From Plantactinospora sp. BC1 (GTDB taxonomy: Bacteria > Actinomycetota > Actinomycetes > Mycobacteriales > Micromonosporaceae): a stretch of DNA of 64,000 nt. Made by a program: the position numbers and the translations under genes. Below are positions 26,268 through 34,300 of the stretch, in pieces (within the stretch, counting starts at the first letter, position 1; each line of letters starts with the position of its first letter). The stretch is from assembly GCF_003030345.1 (NCBI RefSeq), contig NZ_CP028158.1, positions 4,774,001 to 4,838,000 on the forward strand. Direction: 5' to 3'. The notes under the pieces were generated by a model that saw nothing but the letters and a program-made list of their open reading frames with translations, made no database searches and was not told where the DNA came from.

Positions 26268-27557
26268 ATGCGCCGGATCGCCGTCCTGGACGCCCCGTCC
26301 AACCTGGGCCTGCGTCCGCCGACCCCCACGTCGGTGCCGGGCTGCGCCAAGGCCCCGGGCGCGCTGCGTGACCACGACCTGATCGCCCGGCTCGCGGCCC
26401 GGGACGCCGGCTGCCTCACCCCGCCCCGGTACGACCCGGGCGACTGGCGTCCCGGGGACGGGGTGTGCCACGCCGGCTCGATCGCGCAGTACTCGATGGA
26501 GCTGGCCGAGCGGATCGGCGGCATCATCGACCAGGGCGAGTTTCCGCTGGTGCTCGGCGGGGACTGTTCGATCCTGCTCGGCTCGGCGCTCGCCATGCAC
26601 CGGCTCGGCGAGGCGGTCGGCGGCCGGATCGGGCTGGTCTTCGTGGACGGCCACTCCGATTTCCGGCACCCGGGCAACGCCTCCTACGTCGGTGCTGCGG
26701 CCGGTGAGGACCTGGCCCTGGTCACCGGGCGGGGCCAGGCCGACCTGGCCGCGATCGAGGGGCGCCGGCCGTACTTCCGGGACATCGACGTGGTGGTGCT
26801 CGGGATCCGCGCGCACGACGAGTACCGGCTCGACCTCCAGGCGGCCGGGATCGTCACCCGGCCGGTGCCGGCGCTGCGGGTCGAGGGGGCGGCCCGGACC
26901 GCCCAGTGGGCGCACGACCAGTTGACCGACTGCGCCGGCTACTGGGTGCACGTCGACGTCGACGTGCTCGACCCGGCGGTGATGCCGGCGGTGGACGCGC
27001 CGGACCCGGGCGGGATCGCCTTCGCCGAGCTGGAACTGCTGCTGGCCGGGTTGGTCGACACCCCGCACTGCCTGGGCGTGGAGATCACCGTCTTCGACCC
27101 CGACTACGACCCGGAGGGGGGCTACGCGGCCGAGATCGTCGACACGCTGGTCGCCGGCCTGGCTCCGGTCGCCGCGCCCGAGGCGGTGCCGCCCCGGTTG
27201 CTCCCGAGCCGTCCGGTCGGTCCGGAGCGCGGCCTGACGGTCCCGGGGCCTCGAACGGTCCTGCCCGGCACGCCGTCGACACCGGCCCGGCCGTCGGCGG
27301 AACCGCCGGCCGGGGTGGCGGACGAGCCGGCCGCCAACGGCGCCCGGGTCGGGGTACCCGAGCTGGCCGCCCGCTGGTCGGAGCCGGTCGGCCCGCCCGC
27401 CTCGGCCGGTCCGGGGCGGCTCCGTCGCAACCCGCCGCCGGCCGAGGATCCGACCGACGGTGCCGCCCAGCCCACCCGCGCCGTCGACGGGGAGCCCGGG
27501 GTGTCGGCGGCGGCGCCGACGCCGGACCCCGAGCCGGGGTCGGCGGAGATCGCCTGA
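26268..27557 (+). CDS. Arginase/agmatinase family protein with disordered tail
   Basis: 429 residues. Residues 1-300 are a ureohydrolase fold. The metal-binding motifs are GGDCSILLGS, FVDGHSDF and HVDVDVLDPAVMPAVDAPDPGG, with the late EITVFDPDYDPEGGYAAE. The first motif is GGDCS instead of the usual GGDHS, so one manganese ligand is Cys rather than His. Residues 305-429 are a Pro/Ala/Gly-rich tail without predicted structure, unusual for arginases of about 300 residues. Substrate (arginine, agmatine, guanidino acid or formiminoglutamate) cannot be named. There is no partner in an operon; the gene ends just before a minisatellite. Confidence 0.8.
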   Translation: MRRIAVLDAPSNLGLRPPTPTSVPGCAKAPGALRDHDLIARLAARDAGCLTPPRYDPGDWRPGDGVCHAGSIAQYSMELAERIGGIIDQGEFPLVLGGDCSILLGSALAMHRLGEAVGGRIGLVFVDGHSDFRHPGNASYVGAAAGEDLALVTGRGQADLAAIEGRRPYFRDIDVVVLGIRAHDEYRLDLQAAGIVTRPVPALRVEGAARTAQWAHDQLTDCAGYWVHVDVDVLDPAVMPAVDAPDPGGIAFAELELLLAGLVDTPHCLGVEITVFDPDYDPEGGYAAEIVDTLVAGLAPVAAPEAVPPRLLPSRPVGPERGLTVPGPRTVLPGTPSTPARPSAEPPAGVADEPAANGARVGVPELAARWSEPVGPPASAGPGRLRRNPPPAEDPTDGAAQPTRAVDGEPGVSAAAPTPDPEPGSAEIA

Positions 27558-27721
27558 ACCTCGGCGCACGCTCTCGACCGGTGCTCGGCGAACCCGCCCG
27601 CCTGGTCGACAACCCGACCGGGAGACCGGAACTGCTACGCCGGCCCGGCCGGCTCGACACCATTCCGGCGGAAGACTGTCGAGCTGGGTGCACGGACGGG
27701 GCACCGGCCGTATCGGGTCGC

Positions 27722-27851
27722 CGAAGACCTCGGGCGGCCGGACGAGATCGGGCGGACGACCTCGGGTGGCGGACGACCTCGGGCGGCCGGACGAGATCGG
27801 CCGGACGACATCGGGCGGCGGACGACATCGGGTGGCGGACGACATCGGGTC
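27722..27851. repeat. Degenerate 14-18 bp tandem repeat
   Basis: Eight head-to-tail copies of a unit close to CGGACGACATCGGGCGG, with 14- and 18-bp variants. They occupy about 130 bp of the 485-bp gap between the arginase-family gene and the TetR gene. The units vary at two or three positions (GAGATCGG, GACCTCGG, GACATCGG). The array makes long spurious reading frames on both strands. Confidence 0.8.
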
Positions 27852-27966
27852 TCGCCCGAGCGCGGACGCACCGACGGGGCAGCTCGACAGGCTCGACGAG
27901 AGGTGTACTCCCGCGGCTGGCGAACACCCTGCGTAGCCTGGAATTCGGCTCGATTTGACAGCGGGA

Positions 27967-28002
27967 GCTAGCGTCACTAGCTTTTTGGCTATTGTGACTA
28001 GC
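27967..28002 (+). promoter_or_regulatory. Candidate operator of the TetR-family gene
   Basis: In a locally AT-rich stretch just upstream of the regulator are two near-identical 9-mers, GTCACTAGC (27973-27981) and GTGACTAGC (27994-28002), whose starts are 21 bp apart, two helical turns. The first lies within GCTAG-CGTCA-CTAGC, an inverted repeat. Between them is TTTTTGGCTATT. The spacing and position suit autoregulation by the adjacent TetR protein. Confidence 0.45.
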
Positions 28003-28042
28003 GAACTGTCGAGCCGCCGACGAGCACCACACGGGCGGTGCG

Positions 28043-28600
28043 GTGCCTAGGGCCGGGCTCTCCACGGCGGCGGTGGTCAGCGCGGCGATCGAGGTGATCG
28101 ACGAGCAGGGCGTCGACGCGCTGACCCTGGCGGCCGTCGCCGCACGCACCGGGGTCGCCCCGCCCTCGCTCTACAAGCACGTCGCCGGCCTTGCCGAGCT
28201 GCGCACCCTGGTGGGCATCCGGCTGATGACCGAGCTGACCGACCGGGCCGTGGCCGCCGTACTCGGCCGCAGCGGCGACGAGGCGGTGGCGATGCTGTTG
28301 CGCGCCTACCGCGCCTACGTCCGCGAGCACCCGGCCCGGTACGCGGCGCTGCCGCCCGATCCGCTGCACGAGCCGGCCATGGTCGAGGCGGGTACCCGGA
28401 TGTTGCAGGTCTTCCTCGCCACGCTGCGCGGGTACGGGCTCACCGACTCGGCGGCGATCCACGCCGTACGGTGCGGCCGGGCCATCGCGCACGGCTTCTC
28501 CTCGCTGGAGGCCAGTGGCGGCTTCGGGTTGCCGGAGGACCTGGACGAGACGTACGAGCAACTGATCGCGATGTTCGTGGCCAGCCTGCCGCGCCGATGA
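28043..28600 (+). CDS. TetR/AcrR family transcriptional regulator
   Basis: 185 residues. The N-terminal helix-turn-helix TLAAVAARTGVAPPSLYKHVAGLAELRTL is textbook TetR. The C-terminal domain (LLRAYRAYVREHPARYAALPP ... GRAIAHGFSSLEASGGFGLPEDLDETYEQLIAMFV) matches the WHG-type ligand domain of this family. The start is GTG 28043. Direct repeats suited to an operator lie 40-75 bp upstream. The target genes are not evident: the neighbours are a tandem repeat and a TM2 protein, so it may mainly control itself and distant genes. Confidence 0.88.
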   Translation: MPRAGLSTAAVVSAAIEVIDEQGVDALTLAAVAARTGVAPPSLYKHVAGLAELRTLVGIRLMTELTDRAVAAVLGRSGDEAVAMLLRAYRAYVREHPARYAALPPDPLHEPAMVEAGTRMLQVFLATLRGYGLTDSAAIHAVRCGRAIAHGFSSLEASGGFGLPEDLDETYEQLIAMFVASLPRR

Positions 28601-28706
28601 CTTTCGGCTGATCAGGACGGCGGACCGGGACAGCGGCTCCGGACGGATTCCGGTAAGGTGCGCGAGCGCTGTGCTCTTCCTGAGAATGTCCTGAAAGGAA
28701 TAATCC

Positions 28707-28940
28707 ATGTCCACAACCGCCGCCGGTCCGGCCGTCGGGCAGAAGTCCTGGATCGCCGCCCTGCTGCTCTGCCTCTTCCTCGGCACCATCGGCGTGCACC
28801 GGTTCTACGTCGGCAAGGTCGGCACCGGCATCCTGATGATCCTGACGTTCGGCGGGTTCGGCATCTGGACCCTGATCGACCTCATCATGATCGCGGTCGG
28901 CAAGTTCACCGACAAGCAGGGCCAGGCGCTCGCCCGCTGA
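28707..28940 (+). CDS. TM2 domain membrane protein
   Basis: 77 residues. After a short soluble N-terminus, KSWIAALLLCLFLGTIGVHRFYVGK and GILMILTFGGFGIWTLIDLIMIAVGK form the two-helix TM2 domain with the GxHRFYxGK and WxxxDLxxI motifs. Function is unknown across bacteria. AAAGGAATAATCC precedes ATG 28707. A strong hairpin follows the gene and is shared with the convergent PBP gene. Confidence 0.9.
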   Translation: MSTTAAGPAVGQKSWIAALLLCLFLGTIGVHRFYVGKVGTGILMILTFGGFGIWTLIDLIMIAVGKFTDKQGQALAR

Positions 28941-28953
28941 GCGGACGCGCAGC

Positions 28954-28995
28954 GGCCGGGGCGGTCCGGGGGATACCCCGTCGACCGCCCCGGCC
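28954..28995. terminator. Bidirectional hairpin terminator (TM2 gene / PBP gene)
   Basis: GGCCGGGGCGGTC and GACCGCCCCGGCC form a perfect 13-bp stem around a 16-nt loop, between two convergent genes ending at 28940 and 29023. Confidence 0.8.
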
Positions 28996-29022
28996 GGCGC
29001 GTTTCCGGGCCGGTACCCGCAC

Positions 29023-30987
29023 TCAGCGGAGGCCGCGGAGGAACTTCTCGGCGATCGGCACGGCGGTGGCGGTACTCGATCCGCCCTTCTCGACGAAGAC
29101 CGCGAACGCGACGTCCCCCTGCCAGCCCACGAACCAGGCGTGGGTGTGCGCCGGGTTGTCGTCGTACTCGGCGGTGCCGGTCTTGCCGTACACCGGGTCG
29201 CCCGGCACGTCGGCCAGGGCGCTGCCGGTCCCCTTGGTGACCACCTCGCGCATCATCGTGCGCAGCGGCTCGACCGAGCCGGTCTTCAGTTGCGGGCCGG
29301 GCGGGGCGGGCTCGCCGGGCGCCGGCTCCAGCACCAGCTTCGGCTGCTGCCACTGGCCCCGGGCGACCCCGGCGGTCGCCGCCGCCATGACCAACGGACT
29401 GACCACCGTGGTGCCCTGACCGAACGACGCGGCCGCCCGCTCGGCCGCCGAACCGCCGGCCGACACCTTCCCGGTGAACGCGTCGATCCCGAGCTTCCAC
29501 TCGGCCTCCAGACCGAGGCTCCGGCCGGCGTTGGCCAACCCGTCCGGCCCCAGCTTCGGCGCCAGCGCGGCGAACGCGGTGTTGCAGGACTTCGCGAAGT
29601 CGGTCCGGAACGGCACCGTGCCGAGGGCGAAGTTGTCCGAGTTCTTGAACGAGCGCCCGTCGACGGTGAACGTCTTCGGGCAGGCGACCGGCGCGTCCAG
29701 GGTGACCGCCCCGGCGTCGAGCAGGCCGAGCGCGCTGACCATCTTGAAGGTCGAGCCGGGCGGGACCTGGGCGGTGAAGGCGAGGTTCTCGGCGCTGCCG
29801 CCGTTCGCCGCGGCGAGTACCGCGCCGTCGCTGATCCGTACCGCGACCAGGGCGGCCCGCTGCCGGGACCCGCGTACCGCGTCGTCGGCGGCGTTCTGGG
29901 TGGCCACGTCGAGGGTGGTCTTCAGGGGTACCCCGGCCTGCGGCTCGCGCCGGAACACCTCGGTACCGGTCGGCGTGACCGTACCGTCCGGGCGCTTGCT
30001 GGTGATGATCACGCTCAGCCCGGTACCGCCGCGCAACTGCTTGTCGTAGCGGCCCTGGAGGCCGCCGTGTCCGACCAGGTCACCCTCTTCGAAGAGGCCC
30101 GGGTTGGCGGCCATGTCGTCGGCCTGCACCGGGTCGACCGAGCCGAGCAGGGCCCGGGCGAAGTCCCGGGTCGGCGCGAGCTCCCGCTCCTCCTCGCGGA
30201 ACTTCGTGCCCGGGAGTTCGTGGATGCGCGGTTTGATCTGGAGGTACGCCTCCCGGCGCAGGGTCACCACGTCGACGAAGTGTTCCGGTTCCGCCTCCCG
30301 GATCCGGGTCGGCAGGTCGGTCAGGTCGACCGGCGGGGTGATCGGCGGGCGGATCGCCTTGAACGCGGCGTCGAGCTGGCGTACCAGGCCGGGTAGGTCG
30401 GTGACCTCGTTGGGCTGTACCCCGACCAGCACCACCGGCCGGGGCGCGACGATGGGCTTGCCGGCCCCGTCGGCCACCGCCGCCCGCCTGGCGGGGAGCC
30501 GGCGCACCGCCAGCTCGTCTCCGCTGGTGAGGCGCGGCTCGACGACCTTCGGTTCCCAGATCACCTGCCACTCGTCGTCCTCGCCACGCTTGAGGTGGAT
30601 CTCCGACGGGTACGTCCAGTGCGTGTCGCCGGGCAGTGTCCAGTCCACCCGTACCGTCGCGGTCGCGGTGTCCTCCGTGATCTTCGGGTCCCCCTCCCGA
30701 CGGAGCTCGGGTGGCGTCTTGGCCAGCTCGCCGGAGAGCTGTTTGATCTCCTCGGCCACCTCGCCGGCGGGTACCCGCTCGCCCGCCGGGTTGCGGAATC
30801 CGACCTTGTTGAGGTCGCCGCCGCGCCAACCGGCCAGGAACGCGTCGACCGCGCGGTCGGGGCCGTCCGAGTCCGAGCAGCCGGCCAGGCCCCCGGCGGC
30901 GAGCAACACGCCGGCAAGAACGGTGGCCGTCCCTCGACGGGCGGTTTGCCGGAAGTGGGGGCGTTGGGAGGGATTCGGAAAGCGCAT
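29023..30987 (-). CDS. Class B penicillin-binding lipoprotein with MecA-N-like domain
   Basis: 654 residues. The N-terminus has a Tat/Sec-like signal with a lipobox ending in LAGC (Cys37), so it is probably a lipoprotein. Residues 40-150 resemble the NTF2-like MecA N-terminal domain, and about 155-335 the PBP dimerisation domain. The transpeptidase domain has the active serine in STFK (Ser412), SCN (467-469) and KTGTAE (602-607). It should cross-link peptidoglycan with low beta-lactam affinity, as for PBP2a-like and actinobacterial PbpA-like enzymes. It is transcribed alone, divergent from the glutamate dehydrogenase gene. Confidence 0.92.
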   Translation of the reverse strand: MRFPNPSQRPHFRQTARRGTATVLAGVLLAAGGLAGCSDSDGPDRAVDAFLAGWRGGDLNKVGFRNPAGERVPAGEVAEEIKQLSGELAKTPPELRREGDPKITEDTATATVRVDWTLPGDTHWTYPSEIHLKRGEDDEWQVIWEPKVVEPRLTSGDELAVRRLPARRAAVADGAGKPIVAPRPVVLVGVQPNEVTDLPGLVRQLDAAFKAIRPPITPPVDLTDLPTRIREAEPEHFVDVVTLRREAYLQIKPRIHELPGTKFREEERELAPTRDFARALLGSVDPVQADDMAANPGLFEEGDLVGHGGLQGRYDKQLRGGTGLSVIITSKRPDGTVTPTGTEVFRREPQAGVPLKTTLDVATQNAADDAVRGSRQRAALVAVRISDGAVLAAANGGSAENLAFTAQVPPGSTFKMVSALGLLDAGAVTLDAPVACPKTFTVDGRSFKNSDNFALGTVPFRTDFAKSCNTAFAALAPKLGPDGLANAGRSLGLEAEWKLGIDAFTGKVSAGGSAAERAAASFGQGTTVVSPLVMAAATAGVARGQWQQPKLVLEPAPGEPAPPGPQLKTGSVEPLRTMMREVVTKGTGSALADVPGDPVYGKTGTAEYDDNPAHTHAWFVGWQGDVAFAVFVEKGGSSTATAVPIAEKFLRGLR

Positions 30988-31380
30988 GCCGCGGTTACCT
31001 TCCAGCTCAAGGCACCGCCGGACGTTGCTCCGGCGGCAGACCGACGGTAGTACGCGATGCCGAATCGGGGCTGCCCCGGTGCGGTCGGGGAGGCGTGCAG
31101 CACGGCCGCCGACGGCCCGTCTCGACGCGCTCCGCCGCAGGTCAGGGCATATATGGCTGCCCGGTGGGCGGTCCGGTCACGGGTCCGGCGAGGCGGATCG
31201 GGTGATGGCCGAGCGTGCGTGGGTACTCCGGGGCGGGCGTGTCGGGCGTCCGCAACGGATGAAGGGACAGATCTCAGAACCGACATCCGGCCGCCGGTCC
31301 ACCGGCAGAGGGGCTTATCGGTAGGGCCTAGTCTGGGCGGAGAGTGACCCACGGCGTGGTGGGTCGAGGGGAGTGGCACG
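30988..31380. promoter_or_regulatory. Divergent region between the PBP and glutamate dehydrogenase genes
   Basis: 393 bp without a supportable gene; short open frames here lack ribosome sites and family features. Near 31145-31163, GGGCATATATGGCTGCCC forms a small hairpin. TAGTCT at 31328-31333 is a plausible -10 for the rightward dehydrogenase gene, whose ATG follows GAGGGGAG. Confidence 0.4.
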
Positions 31381-34300
31381 ATGGACCGGCGTCCGGCGAT
31401 CAAACCGGAACCCGTTCTCCGGCCGGCGGATGCCGGCCGAGACGACAGTTACGACGCGGCGATCGACGACGACGGGGCGGGCTCTCGACTCGCCTCCGGC
31501 GCGACCGGCGTGCCGGGGGCCAGCATCGACACCCTCTATGACCTGGGACTGCCTCCGGAGGCCCTCGCCGACGACGTCGAGGACGCGGATCTGGACGAGC
31601 CGGTCCCGAACGCCGAACGGCTGGTGGCCCAGGCGGTGGCGCTGGCCGGTGACGACCACGACGCGGCGACGCTGGTCGACCGGTTCTGGCGGTTCGCCCC
31701 GGACGAGGAGCTGATCGGTTTCACCCCGGCGGAGATGCTCGCCGCCGCGAAGGCGCACCGGGATCTCGCCCAGCAGCGGGTGCCGGGCGAGCTCAAGCTG
31801 CGGATCCACGAGCCGGACGAGGAGCAGCAGCACACCGTAATTGAGATAGTTACGGACGATATGCCCTTTTTGGTGGATTCGGTCACGGCGCTGCTGACCG
31901 GCCACCACCTCGACGTGCACATGCTGGTCCACCCGCTCGTGGTGGTCCGCCGCGAACCACTCGGCCGGCTGACCGAGGTCGCCGCCGACGTCGAACCGGA
32001 CGACGCGATCGACGGCGACATCGTCGAGAGCTGGATGCGGATCGAGATCGACCCGGTACGCGGCGCCGCGGACCGGGACCGATTGCGCGCCGAGTTGCAG
32101 CGGGTGCTCACCGACGTACGCGAGGCGGTGGAGGACTGGCCGAAAATGCGGCAGCGCGCCCTCTCCCTCGCCGACGAGCTGGCCGCCGCACGCACCTCGG
32201 AGAACCGCCCACCCGTACCAGAAAAGGACATCACCGACTCGGTGGAGCTGCTCCGCTGGCTGGCGCACGAGCACTTCACCTTCCTCGGCTACCGGGAGTA
32301 CCGGCTGATCCAGACCGAGCAGGGGCCGGCGTTGGAGGCGATCCTCGGCACCGGGCTGGGCATCCTGCGCCAGGACTCCACCACCCCCCGGGCGCTCTCC
32401 TCGATGACCCCCGAGGCGCACCAGAAGGTGACCGAGAAGCGGCTGCTCATCATCACCAAGGCGAACTCGCGGGCCACCGTGCACCGATCGGCCTATCTGG
32501 ACTACATCGGCTTCAAGGTCTTCAACGCCGACGGCGAGGTGGTGGGGGAGCGCCGCTTCCTCGGCCTGCTCGCCACGGCGGCGTACCGGACCAGCGTCCG
32601 CGAGCTGCCGGTGGTCCGGCGCAAGGTCGCCGAGGTGCTGGACCGGTCCGGGCTCAGCCCGCGCAGCCACTCCGGCAAGGACCTGTTGCAGATCCTGGAG
32701 ACCTATCCCCGGGACGAGCTGTTCCAGATCAAGACCGACGACCTCTACCACGCCGTCGTCGGGGTGCTGCGGATGGCGGGCCGCCGCCAGCTCCGGGTCT
32801 TCCTGCGCCGCGACGGGTACGGCCGGTTCATCTCCTGCCTGATCTACCTGCCCCGGGACCGGTTCACCACGCAGAACCGGCTGCGCATGCAGGAGATCCT
32901 GCTCCGCGAGCTGAACGGGATCGGGGTCGACTACACCACCCGGGTCACCGAGTCGATGCTGGCCCGGGTGCACTTCATCGTCCGGACCGACCCGGCCAGC
33001 CCGCCCGGCGAGGTGGACGCGGACCTGCTCGCCGAGGAACTCGCCGACGCGACCCGGCTCTGGGACGACGACTACCGGCTGGTGCTGGAACGCAAGCTCG
33101 GCGACGAGCAGGCGAAGCGGCTCTTCACCCGGTACGCCGACGCGTTCCCGGAGGGCTACAAGGACGGGCACACCCCGTACGAGGCGATGAAGGACCTCGC
33201 CAAGCTGGAGCTGCTGGAGGAGCCGGGCCAGCTCGAAATGCACATGTTCCGCAAGCAGCAGCCGGTCCGGCCGGGCGGCCCGGCCCCGGCCACCGCGGTC
33301 GAGGACGTCCGGTTCAAGGTCTACCGGTACGGCGAGCCGATGGTGCTCTCCGCGGTGCTGCCGGTGCTGCACTCCCTCGGCGTACGGGTGGTCGACGAGC
33401 ACCCGTACGAGGTGGACCGGATCGACGGCCGGATCTACCTCTACGACTTCGGTCTCGAACTGCCCGACGGCGCCCGGGACCTGGCCGAGGTACGCCCGCA
33501 CGTGGAGAACGCCTTCTCCGCCACCTGGCGGGGCGAGGCCGAGGTCGACGGCTTCAACGAGCTGGTGCTGCGCGGCGGACTCACCTGGCGGCAGGTGGTG
33601 GTGCTCCGGGCGTACGCGAAGTACCTGCGGCAGGCCGGCACGGTCTTCTCGCAGGACTACATGGAGTCCACCTTCATCGCGTACCCGCAGGTCGCCGCCT
33701 CGCTGGTGGAACTCTTCGAGGTGCGGTTCTCGCCGACACTCGGGCTGGGCGCCGAGGAGCGCAACCTGCGGAGCAAGGAACTGGTCACCTCGATCAACCA
33801 GCAGCTCGACGACGTGAGCAGTCTGGACCAGGACCGGATCCTGCGGTCGTACCTGACGCTGATCCAGGCGACCCAGCGGACCAGCTTCTACCAGCGGCGT
33901 ACCGACGGGCGCCCCAAGCCCTACGTGGCGTTCAAGCTCGACCCGCAGATGGTGCCGGACCTGCCGGAGCCCCGGCCGAAGTACGAGATCTTCGTCTACT
34001 CGCCGCGCTTCGAGGGCGTACACCTGCGGTTCGGGCCGGTGGCCCGGGGCGGCATTCGCTGGTCGGACCGGCGGGAGGACTTCCGGACCGAGGTGCTGGG
34101 CCTGGTCAAGGCGCAGATGGTGAAGAACGCCGTGATCGTGCCGGTGGGCGCCAAGGGCGGCTTCGTGCTCAAGCAGAAGCCGGGCGACCGGGACGAGGCG
34201 GTGGAGTGCTACAAGGGCTTCATCTCGGCCCTGCTGGACGTGACGGACAACCTGGTCGGCGGGCAGATCGTGCCGCCGTCCGACGTGGTCCGGCACGACG

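Noticed and set aside
31057-31347. A 96-codon frame upstream of the glutamate dehydrogenase gene
   Set aside because: No Shine-Dalgarno, no family resemblance, and it would cover the likely promoter.
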